Position numbers and translations under genes: made by a program. From Clostridium beijerinckii HUN142 (lineage in GTDB: Bacteria > Bacillota > Clostridia > Clostridiales > Clostridiaceae), in NCBI RefSeq assembly GCF_000621745.1, contig NZ_JHXK01000030.1:18464-82463 (forward strand): a DNA stretch of 64,000 nucleotides, given 5' to 3'. A model generated the notes under the pieces. The model was not told the origin of the DNA, searched no databases, and worked only from the letters and a program-made list of their open reading frames with translations. Shown piece by piece: positions 1 through 7,439 of this stretch (positions are counted from its first letter, which is position 1; each line of letters opens with the position of its first letter).

Positions 1-13
1 AAGGTTGGATTTT

Positions 14-2047
14 ATGGGTAAAAAGAAAAATATTTATATATTAATTGGAGCAGCAATAGTAGTAGTTCCATTTATTATTAGTTTAACTGCTTTCTTTTTT
101 TACAATAGGACACATAAGCCAGAAAATAAATTAATTGAGTATTTTAATTTATTAAATTCAAAAGAATATGAAAAAATGTATGATTTGACTGATGGTGAAA
201 TCATACAAAAGATGTCCAAAGATGATTTTGTTGCAAGAAATAAAAATATTTATGAAGGTATTGATGCTGATAATATTGAAATCAACGTCAAAAATGTAAG
301 AAAAGATGGTGACGAGGCTACTGTAGATTATGAAACTAGCATGGATACTATATGTGGAAAATTAGAATTTTCAAATAGTGTAACTATGAGTAGGAGGATT
401 GGCAAGGATTATGCTTTAAAGTGGAATTCTCAAGTAATATTTCCTGACTTAGCTGATAGTGACAAAATAAGAGTTAAAATAATGAAATCTAAAAGAGGAG
501 ATATATTAGATAGAAATGGGGTTAAGCTAGCAACAGATTCTTTTTCATCTAGTGTTGGGATTATTCCGGGAAATTTAGGTGAAAACAAGGATAAATCAAT
601 TGATCAAATTGCAAAGCTATTAGGGATAACTGTTGATTATATAAATAGTCAACTAAATGCATCATATGTTAAACCAGATATGTTCATTCCAGTGAAGACA
701 ATACCATATGGTGATGAAAGAATTCCAAGTCTTCTTAAAATTTCAGGAGTTAAAATTAATGACAAAGATGCAAGAGTTTATCCTCTAGGAGAGCAGATAG
801 CGCATCTAACAGGATATGTGCAAGCTATAAATGCTGATGAATTGGACAAACATAAAGATGCGGAGTATACTGAAAATTCTATAATTGGTAAATCAGGGCT
901 TGAAAAAATATACGAAGATACATTGAGGGGAATTGATGGAGTTGAAATATATATTCAAAATATTCAGGGAGAAAAGAAAAAATCAATTATAACAAAAGAT
1001 GTTAAAAACGGTACGGATTTAAAATTAACAATTGATAGCAATCTGCAAAGTTTATTATATAGTCAGCTTGGTAGTGATAAAGGAACTTCAGTTGCTATGA
1101 ATCCTAATACAGGAGAGGTTATGGCGTTGGTTAGCACACCTGCATTTAATCCCAACGATTTCGTTTTAGGTATGTCAGGTGACAAATGGAATAGCTTGAA
1201 TAATGATCCTAAGAAGCCTATGTATAATAGATTTCAAGCAACATTAGTCCCTGGTTCTTCCTTTAAGCCGATTACTGCAGTCATTGGTTTAGATACAAAA
1301 AAGATAGATCCTAATGCAAATAAAAATATAACTGGCCTTAGTTGGAAGAAGGATAGCAGCTGGGGAAATTACTCAGTTACAAGAGTCAGCGATTATAAAG
1401 GGCCGTCGAATCTGTTGAATGCACTTGTTTATTCTGATAATATCTACTTTGCTCAGGCTGCATTAGATATTGGAAAGGATATACTTAAAGATAAGTTAAA
1501 TAGTTTTGGATTTGTTGATAAAATTCCATTTGAGTATCCATTGTATAATTCACAATATTCAAGTGATAAGGATTTTAAATCTGAGGTACAACTAGCAGAC
1601 AGCGGTTATGGGCAAGGTGAAGTTTTAGTAAATCCAGTGCATCTAGCGACGCTTTACACTATGTTTCAAAATGAAGGAAATATATTAACACCTTATCTTG
1701 TGACAAAGGATGATTCAGATAATAAAGTATGGAAAGCTAATGTTGTGTCAAAAGACTCAGCTAATACGGTACTTCAAGATTTAATACAAGTAGTAGAAAA
1801 TTCAGGCGGTACAGGTCATGGAGCTTATACTAGTGGGTTAACTATAGCAGGGAAGACAGGAACAGCTGAAATAAAAGCATCTCAAGATGATAACAATGGT
1901 ACAGAATTAGGATGGTTTGTTGGAATGACTACTAATAAATCCCCCAACAATCTATTGGTAGTGATGATGATTGAAGATGTTAAAGATAGAGGCAGTAGCC
2001 ATTATGTAGTTCCTAAGGTAAAAAAGGCTCTAGAAAGTGTAAAATAA
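14..2047 (+). CDS. Class B penicillin-binding protein (MecA/PBP2a-like transpeptidase)
   Basis: Cross-links peptidoglycan stem peptides on the outer membrane face. A Lys-rich start is followed by one membrane anchor (about residues 7-28), an NTF2-like MecA-type N-terminal domain (about 35-150), a dimerisation domain with the RGDILDRNG motif (about 155-320) and the transpeptidase domain (about 340-675). All three catalytic motifs are present: SSFK with Ser415, SDN at 474-476 and KTGT at 614-617. The frame is open from a TTG at 5, but the ATG at 14 lies nine bases after an AAGG and leads straight into the anchor, so I start there. The promoter lies outside the window. Family architecture matches low-affinity PBPs, but beta-lactam affinity cannot be read from sequence. 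Confidence 0.9.
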   Translation: MGKKKNIYILIGAAIVVVPFIISLTAFFFYNRTHKPENKLIEYFNLLNSKEYEKMYDLTDGEIIQKMSKDDFVARNKNIYEGIDADNIEINVKNVRKDGDEATVDYETSMDTICGKLEFSNSVTMSRRIGKDYALKWNSQVIFPDLADSDKIRVKIMKSKRGDILDRNGVKLATDSFSSSVGIIPGNLGENKDKSIDQIAKLLGITVDYINSQLNASYVKPDMFIPVKTIPYGDERIPSLLKISGVKINDKDARVYPLGEQIAHLTGYVQAINADELDKHKDAEYTENSIIGKSGLEKIYEDTLRGIDGVEIYIQNIQGEKKKSIITKDVKNGTDLKLTIDSNLQSLLYSQLGSDKGTSVAMNPNTGEVMALVSTPAFNPNDFVLGMSGDKWNSLNNDPKKPMYNRFQATLVPGSSFKPITAVIGLDTKKIDPNANKNITGLSWKKDSSWGNYSVTRVSDYKGPSNLLNALVYSDNIYFAQAALDIGKDILKDKLNSFGFVDKIPFEYPLYNSQYSSDKDFKSEVQLADSGYGQGEVLVNPVHLATLYTMFQNEGNILTPYLVTKDDSDNKVWKANVVSKDSANTVLQDLIQVVENSGGTGHGAYTSGLTIAGKTGTAEIKASQDDNNGTELGWFVGMTTNKSPNNLLVVMMIEDVKDRGSSHYVVPKVKKALESVK

Positions 2048-2071
2048 GTTTGATAATCATAATTTATATAT

Positions 2072-2102
2072 AAAATGGCTGTAGATTTATACAGCCATTT
2101 TT
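2072..2102. terminator. Bidirectional rho-independent terminator
   Basis: A 12-bp perfect stem (2072-2083 with 2090-2101) has an A run on one side and a T run on the other. It separates the convergent PBP and hydrogenase genes and can serve both. Confidence 0.85.
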
Positions 2103-2165
2103 AGTTAAACATGCTAGCGTATAGCTAAAATTACAGATGAATTAAGAATCCAAAATAAAGATATG

Positions 2166-3515
2166 TTAAAATTCACGTTCAAAAATGCTCACTTTTTCAT
2201 GATCGTGAAAGTCTTCTATTGAGTTTATACCAAGTTTATCCAACACTTCATCAAGTACTTTGCTATGAACTGGAACCTTTATAGGTGAATCATAAGCAAA
2301 TTTATCGGCTGATTCTTTACCTTGTTCTGTAGGAATTATTGCCTTTGGGCCACCAACACATCCGCCAACACATCCCATTCCTTCTAAGAAGTTTGCATCA
2401 ACATTTCTATTTAGAGCGTTTTCAAGAAGTTCTTTACAATCTTTCACACCAGAAGCTTTTGCGGCTTTAAAATATTTATGCTTTTCAGGAAAAAGTTCTT
2501 CTACTGTTTCTGAAACAGCAATTGAAACACCACCACTACGAGCGTACAATCTTCCACCTCTAGATGCATATTCAACAGATGGTACACCATTTAAATCACC
2601 AGGACTTATGTCTAAAGATCTGAATACTTCTTCAAGTTCCTGAAATGTTAATACAAAATCTACTGCATCATTTAAATCCTTATCCTTAGCTTCAGCCTTT
2701 TTTGCAATACATGGACCTATAAAAACTACTTTTGCATCTGAATTAAGACTTTTAATCATTCTGGCAGCGGCAACCATAGGTGAAACAGATGGGGATAAAT
2801 CAGGAACAAGTTCCTTGTAAACTTTTCTTAGCATTCCTATCCAAATAGGGCAGCAGCATGAAGTAATCATCAGGTCTTTAGGACCATTTACGTGTTTATC
2901 AAACTCAACGGCTTCTTTTATTGTTAATACATCTGCAGCAAAGGCAACTTCAATCATATCAGTAAAACCTATTTTTATAAGGGCAGCTCTGATTTGATCC
3001 ATAGTAACCTCGTCACCAAATTGACCGCTAATAGCAGGAGCAACTGCGGCAAAGACGTGTTCATTGTTCTGTATTAAATCTAAAACAGGAAGAAAATAAA
3101 CTTTATCTAATATTAATCCATGCTTACATGAATCTACACATACCCCGCAATTTAGGCATTTATCATTGTCTATGTAGGTTGACCTTTCATTTTTATCATA
3201 AAGAATGGCATCAAAAGGACAAGCGACTTGACAGCTAAATTTACCATCTTCATTTCTAGGGCATGATTTATCACAACCTTTAAGTTTTTCAATCAATCTT
3301 GTATTAACTGTATATTCTGTAATTGCTTTTTTTAAATTATATACATAATTATTATCGAATTCCATATCAACGCCACACAACGATCTAATAATTTCAAAAG
3401 TTTCTTGTGGAGACTTTTTATGACATACCATAATACGTTTAAGAGTTTCATCAAAATTACCATTGTAATATGATTTAACTAACTCATCGAATAAATCATT
3501 ATATTTATTATTCAT
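2166..3515 (-). CDS. [FeFe]-hydrogenase-like protein, group B type
   Basis: Predicted cytoplasmic iron-sulfur enzyme with an H-cluster domain, expected to take up or evolve H2 with ferredoxin-type partners. The N-terminal third carries Cys clusters for two 4Fe-4S centres (CDKSC...CQVAC at 81-99; CLNCGVCVDSC at 120-130). The H-cluster motifs are TSCCCPIW (218-225), GPCIAKKAE (268-276) and GMGCVGGCVGGP (379-390), so all four cluster cysteines (220, 269, 382, 386) are present. The triple-Cys first motif and GCVGGCVGGP third motif are those of group B enzymes, not of the classical HydA with MPCxxKxxE. The ATG at 3515 follows GGAGGTG; an upstream in-frame ATG at 3536 lacks a site. It stands alone, with no maturases or NADH module nearby. 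Activity is unproven for most group B members. Confidence 0.85.
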   Translation of the reverse strand: MNNKYNDLFDELVKSYYNGNFDETLKRIMVCHKKSPQETFEIIRSLCGVDMEFDNNYVYNLKKAITEYTVNTRLIEKLKGCDKSCPRNEDGKFSCQVACPFDAILYDKNERSTYIDNDKCLNCGVCVDSCKHGLILDKVYFLPVLDLIQNNEHVFAAVAPAISGQFGDEVTMDQIRAALIKIGFTDMIEVAFAADVLTIKEAVEFDKHVNGPKDLMITSCCCPIWIGMLRKVYKELVPDLSPSVSPMVAAARMIKSLNSDAKVVFIGPCIAKKAEAKDKDLNDAVDFVLTFQELEEVFRSLDISPGDLNGVPSVEYASRGGRLYARSGGVSIAVSETVEELFPEKHKYFKAAKASGVKDCKELLENALNRNVDANFLEGMGCVGGCVGGPKAIIPTEQGKESADKFAYDSPIKVPVHSKVLDEVLDKLGINSIEDFHDHEKVSIFEREF

Positions 3516-3762
3516 TAAGACACCTCCAAATTGCAAAAATATCGATTATATATTATTATATATTTATTTGCATATATTAATACTAAAATTCAGCATAAGT
3601 TAAATTAAAATAGAAAAAAATAAGAAAATAGAAGGAAAAACAAATGTAGATGTAGAACTAATATTTAAATTACAGTTAATAAATTTTATATTAATCTTGA
3701 ATTTTATAAATTGTAAACGTATAATTAGATTTGAATTTTATTCTTATTGGGGAGATGTAAAA

Positions 3763-4425
3763 ATGTTTATTTATATATTAAATATTTTAAATGATGGGGC
3801 AAGGAAAAATAAAATTGATGGGTTATCAAACATTGAAATTATTAATGATACAGATTGCATTTCAAGATTAGCAAATATCAAAAGAGATTCTGATCTTAAA
3901 AGTTTTAATAGTAAAATAGGAGATGTTATAGCAATTTTGGATAAATATAAATTGAATAGAAATGACAGAATTGAGCTTTTAAGTAAGTTTGTAGCTGATA
4001 ATGACTATAATTGGATACTTGAAGGTATACATGATAATTTTTATATTAAAAAAAGAGAAAAAGTAGTTATGGATTCAATATCAATACTAGAAAACATGTT
4101 AATGAAAGCTAAAGTAAATGAATGCACAATAGTAGATAACAAAGATTTGTGGACAAATAATATAGAAGAAACAAGAGAGTATAGTGTAAAATATTTTAAA
4201 GATATATTGGGAGAGAAATATATTAATGAGAATAAGGAAATTTATTCTTATTTTATAAATTCTGAGTCTGAGGATGCATTGGGAATGGCTAGAAATATAG
4301 GCATTAAGAGTAAAACAGGAAAAAATTATAAAAAGGAATGTAATCAATTGGCAATACCAGCTGGAGGCAAGGAAAGGGTAAACTTGTTAATGAAGGAGAT
4401 TCGAAATGCAGTGGATGGTATCTGA
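3763..4425 (+). CDS. Hypothetical protein, probably truncated by an in-frame TGA
   Basis: I do not recognise this 220-residue family. It is a charged, mostly helical, Cys-poor soluble protein with no signal peptide or membrane segment. The ATG at 3763 follows GGGGAG by eight bases; the frame is open further upstream but without a binding site. The TGA at 4423-4425 is followed in the same frame by 27 more sense codons with normal bias, ending at TAA 4507-4509 (the tail reads DRLQELAGEYYES...GNLIEVLI). The gene therefore looks like a recently interrupted longer protein of 248 residues, or a case of stop readthrough or a sequencing error. No neighbour suggests a role. Confidence 0.6.
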   Translation: MFIYILNILNDGARKNKIDGLSNIEIINDTDCISRLANIKRDSDLKSFNSKIGDVIAILDKYKLNRNDRIELLSKFVADNDYNWILEGIHDNFYIKKREKVVMDSISILENMLMKAKVNECTIVDNKDLWTNNIEETREYSVKYFKDILGEKYINENKEIYSYFINSESEDALGMARNIGIKSKTGKNYKKECNQLAIPAGGKERVNLLMKEIRNAVDGI

Positions 4426-4509
4426 GATCGATTGCAAGAATTGGCAGGAGAGTATTATGAAAGCACTGTTTTAGATGTAGAGGGGAATTTGATTGAAGTA
4501 TTAATTTAA
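4426..4509 (+). pseudogene. In-frame continuation of the preceding hypothetical gene beyond its TGA
   Basis: Twenty-seven sense codons and a TAA continue the frame of the gene ending at 4425. The stretch has acidic, well-formed coding character (ELAGEYYES, DVEGNLIEV) and no own start or ribosome binding site. I read it as the detached C-terminus of that protein. Confidence 0.5.
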
Positions 4510-4555
4510 AATAAAAAGGAGCACTAAATAGTAGCGCTCCTTATATTCAATGAAA

Positions 4556-5422
4556 TTAAGCTCTGTTTACTGAACCGAATAATTCCATTTTTTCTTTAAC
4601 TGTAGCTTTGATAGCTTCGAATCCAGGATTTAATAACTTTCTTGGGTCAAATCCTTTTCCTTCTAAATCTTTTCCAGCTTCAATATATTTTCTAGTAGCT
4701 TCTTGGAATGATAATTGGCATTCAGTATTAACATTGATCTTAGCAACTCCAAGAGATATAGCTTTCTTTATCATATCTTCAGGAATTCCAGTACCACCAT
4801 GTAATACTAATGGCATAGAAGTTCCAACAGCTTCTTCAATTTTAGCTAATGCTTCAAAATCTAATCCAGTCCAGTTTGCAGGATATTTTCCGTGAATATT
4901 TCCGATACCAGCAGCTAACATAGTAACTCCTAATTCAGCTATTTGCTTACATTCATTTGCATCAGCAACTTCACCTTTACCTACAACTCCGTCTTCTTCT
5001 CCACCAATTGAACCAACTTCTGCTTCTAAAGAAAGTCCTTTTTCATTAGTTATAGCAACTAATTCTTTAGTCTTTTCTATATTTTCAGCTATTGGATAAT
5101 GAGATCCATCAAACATGATTGATGAAAATCCAGCTTCGATACATTTTTTTGCACCTTCATAGCTACCGTGATCTAAGTGTAAAGCAACTGGTACAGTAAT
5201 GTTTAATTCTTCGATCATTGCTTTAACCATTGCAGATACAGTCTTATACCCTGTCATATATTTTCCAGCACCTTCAGATACACCTAAGATAACTGGTGAA
5301 TTATTTTCTTGTGCAGTTAATAATACAGCCTTAGTCCATTCTAAGTTGTTGATGTTGAATTGACCAACTGCATATTTTCCTTCTCTAGCTTTGTTTAACA
5401 TTTCTTTAGCTGATGTTAACAT
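4556..5422 (-). CDS. fba: Class II fructose-1,6-bisphosphate aldolase
   Basis: Zinc-dependent aldolase of glycolysis and gluconeogenesis, cleaving fructose 1,6-bisphosphate to DHAP and glyceraldehyde 3-phosphate in the cytoplasm. The 288-residue (beta/alpha)8 protein shows LHLDHGS with catalytic Asp84 and metal ligand His85, GIGNIHGKYP with His177, VLHGGTGIP with His208, and the phosphate-binding KINVNTE segment. Length is normal for the short Firmicute form. The ATG follows GGAGGTC. It is monocistronic, and a strong hairpin lies in its upstream region. A gatY-type tagatose aldolase is possible by family, but the isolated context favours the glycolytic enzyme. Confidence 0.92.
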   Translation of the reverse strand: MLTSAKEMLNKAREGKYAVGQFNINNLEWTKAVLLTAQENNSPVILGVSEGAGKYMTGYKTVSAMVKAMIEELNITVPVALHLDHGSYEGAKKCIEAGFSSIMFDGSHYPIAENIEKTKELVAITNEKGLSLEAEVGSIGGEEDGVVGKGEVADANECKQIAELGVTMLAAGIGNIHGKYPANWTGLDFEALAKIEEAVGTSMPLVLHGGTGIPEDMIKKAISLGVAKINVNTECQLSFQEATRKYIEAGKDLEGKGFDPRKLLNPGFEAIKATVKEKMELFGSVNRA

Positions 5423-5916
5423 TTTACGACCTCCGTATACTTGTATATTTATTATAATAACTATAATATCTGTAAGAAAACTGATTTATGTACTTTACAT
5501 ATCAGTTTTTCCTTTTTCAAACTTATTATACTCTAAAATTAACTATATGAAAACAATAAATTGAAAAATCTGCTTCTTTTAATAAATCATATGTATTTTT
5601 ATACGAAATTTACATAAAATATATTTTGGATAATAAAGATCTTGTTTTATGAAAGAGTGGTAACATGTAGAATTCAATTAAAAAAAGGACTTATATGGAG
5701 AAATTGACGACATAGATAAACAATTAAAAATTGGATTTCTACCTTTCAATAAATACCATACTAGAAAGTGAAAACTTTTCTATATAAGATGAGTAGGCAT
5801 TTGAAAATGAGCTATTTAGAGTGCTTAATTGTATCTATATTCAAAAAATAATTACAATATTAAAATTTTATATAATTTAGTTTTATTAATTTTATTACAT
5901 GTGAGGAGGTCATTTT
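5423..5916. other. Intergenic region with a U-tailed hairpin
   Basis: No gene is visible. At 5477-5509 there is a 14-bp interrupted hairpin: AAAACTGA plus TATGTA pair with TACATA plus TCAGTTTT around a CTT loop. On the + strand it is followed by a T-rich tail. It sits about 55 bases upstream of the fba start, so it could lie in the fba leader or act as an insulator. The rest is AT-rich DNA presumably holding the promoters of fba and the CarD-like gene. Confidence 0.5.
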
Positions 5917-6414
5917 TTGTTTAACATAGGAGATAAGGTTGTATACCCAAGTCAAGGAATAGGAACAATTGATGTTATAGAAGAAAAGGAACTCAAAGGT
6001 GAGAAAATAAAATGTTATATAATACACTTAATTAATAATACCATGAAATTAACTTTACCTATTAGTGCAGCAAATACATCTAATATGAGGTTAGTAAGCG
6101 ATATTAAAACATTAGAGAATAGTTTAAAACATGTAGATAGATTCATGGCAGAAGCAGAAAAATTTTCTAAAGTTAATTATAAAGAAAGAAGGAGTATAAG
6201 TAAAATAAAAATGAAGTCAGGTACATTTGATGAATTTATTGAAGTTATTTTTGATTTAACACAATTGAAAAGATGGCATAGTTTAAATTCAAGTGAAAAA
6301 CAAATGTTAAATTATATAAAGAAAATTGTAGTGGAAGAGATTGCTCAAGCAAAATGCTTAACAAGTGATGAGGCCTCTGAGTTATTAGATCTTTCAATGA
6401 ATCTAAAAAGTTAA
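5917..6414 (+). CDS. CarD family transcription regulator
   Basis: Predicted RNA polymerase-binding factor. The N-terminal 60 residues form the CarD/TRCF RNAP-interaction domain (GDKVVYPSQGIGTI, then a beta-rich segment ending in LTLPI). The remaining ~100 residues are helical, as in CarD DNA-binding domains, with KRWHSLNSSEKQML. The start is a TTG at 5917, six bases after GAGGAGGT; no ATG with a site is near. At 165 residues it matches the short clostridial CarD-like proteins. It is monocistronic. In other bacteria CarD stabilises open complexes at rRNA promoters; the role here is inferred from family only. Confidence 0.85.
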   Translation: MFNIGDKVVYPSQGIGTIDVIEEKELKGEKIKCYIIHLINNTMKLTLPISAANTSNMRLVSDIKTLENSLKHVDRFMAEAEKFSKVNYKERRSISKIKMKSGTFDEFIEVIFDLTQLKRWHSLNSSEKQMLNYIKKIVVEEIAQAKCLTSDEASELLDLSMNLKS

Positions 6415-6558
6415 GTCGAAAAAGGTTGCTATTTTACTGAAGTATGTTATAATAAATATTGTAAATGAAATAAAAGGTTTTTTATAGATATGTAAATTTC
6501 TCCTTTAGAGAATTATATGAATCAATATATTAATCTTTAGTTAAAGGAGGAACTTTAT

Positions 6559-6714
6559 ATGACAGATAAAACTTTAGTATGCAGAGATTGTGGAGAAGAA
6601 TTTGTTTTCACTATAGGAGAACAAGAATTCTACCAAGAAAAAGGATTCACTAATGAACCTACAAGATGTATATCTTGTAGAAGAATTAAGAAGGAACAAA
6701 ATAATAGAAGATAA
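6559..6714 (+). CDS. Small zinc-ribbon protein
   Basis: A 51-residue protein starting with an ATG at 6559 behind a perfect AAAGGAGG. Two CxxC knuckles (CRDC at 8-11, CISC at 36-39) flank a GEQEFYQEKGF segment typical of the small 'probable zinc-binding domain' family, and the C-terminus is basic (RRIKKEQNNRR). It probably binds one zinc and perhaps RNA or protein; the function is unknown. It has its own terminator and lies between the CarD-like and cold-shock genes. Confidence 0.8.
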   Translation: MTDKTLVCRDCGEEFVFTIGEQEFYQEKGFTNEPTRCISCRRIKKEQNNRR

Positions 6715-6728
6715 TATTATTTTATTAG

Positions 6729-6760
6729 GAGTTGTAAGATTTTCTTACAACTCTTTTTTT
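6729..6760 (+). terminator. Rho-independent terminator
   Basis: An 11-bp perfect stem (6729-6739 with 6743-6753), a three-base loop and a seven-T tail follow the zinc-ribbon gene. Confidence 0.9.
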
Positions 6761-6879
6761 ATGTCTATGAAATTATAAAAGATTTAATACTGAAACCTAA
6801 TTGTGTCAATTAGGTCAGTAGTATCAGGTAGGAAAATATATTACCACGAAGTGCGCATGCCAAGTCACATTTATTCTAA

Positions 6880-7089
6880 TCATAACTTTTGGACATTTGT
6901 AGCCATGAGCCCTTTTGGTCCATTCTCAATATCAAATGTTACACTTTCACCTTCACTTAAATCTTTGGAAGGACCTTGTTCTTTAATTTGGGAGTGGTGT
7001 ACGAAAACATCATCACCATTATCAGAAGATAAAAAACCATAGCCTTTCTCAGAATTAAACCATTTAACTATACCAGTTGTTTTTGACAT
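6880..7089 (-). CDS. Cold-shock domain protein
   Basis: A 69-residue single OB-fold RNA/DNA chaperone. RNP1 (KGYGFL, residues 15-20) and RNP2 (DVFVHHS, 27-33) are intact, and the N-terminal [11 protein letters not shown] is canonical. Full length for the CspA/CspB family. The ATG follows AAGGAG. The upstream 350 bases carry no gene and leave room for a long regulated leader, which is usual for this family, but I do not recognise a specific cold-shock element. Confidence 0.95.
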   Translation of the reverse strand: MSKTTGIVKWFNSEKGYGFLSSDNGDDVFVHHSQIKEQGPSKDLSEGESVTFDIENGPKGLMATNVQKL

Positions 7090-7439
7090 AAAAATCTCTC
7101 CTTAATGTATTCATTTCTCACTTTTAGTATTTGTTTAAAGCAGAATATTTAAACGTTAATAATTATAGATAAACAGCTTTTAATATGGATTTATGTAATA
7201 CTTTACCGAAATTATATACGATTATTTTATTATAGCATTGATTGAAATTTATAATCTTTGTGATAAAGTCACAGAACATATCAGCTGTATTAGCTAAACT
7301 TAAATTAAAGAAATGCACTGTATTTATAAAAATATTAATATTATATTTTTATAGCGTTAGGCAAGTATAATGCTTAATTTTTATAAAAACAAGAATATGA
7401 TTGAGCAATGTATTAATTTATAAAAAGGAGAGAGCTATT
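7090..7439. other. Divergent intergenic region
   Basis: AT-rich DNA between the cold-shock gene and the flavoenzyme gene. It must carry both promoters. I see no recognisable riboswitch or operator. Confidence 0.5.

Noticed and set aside
4099..4347. Leftward 82-codon frame inside the hypothetical gene
   Set aside because: Antisense shadow of a supported coding frame, with Ile/Phe/Tyr-rich composition and no start signal.
5500..5900. Possible small gene or riboswitch upstream of the CarD-like gene
   Set aside because: Only short frames with no binding sites, and no conserved riboswitch core could be recognised.
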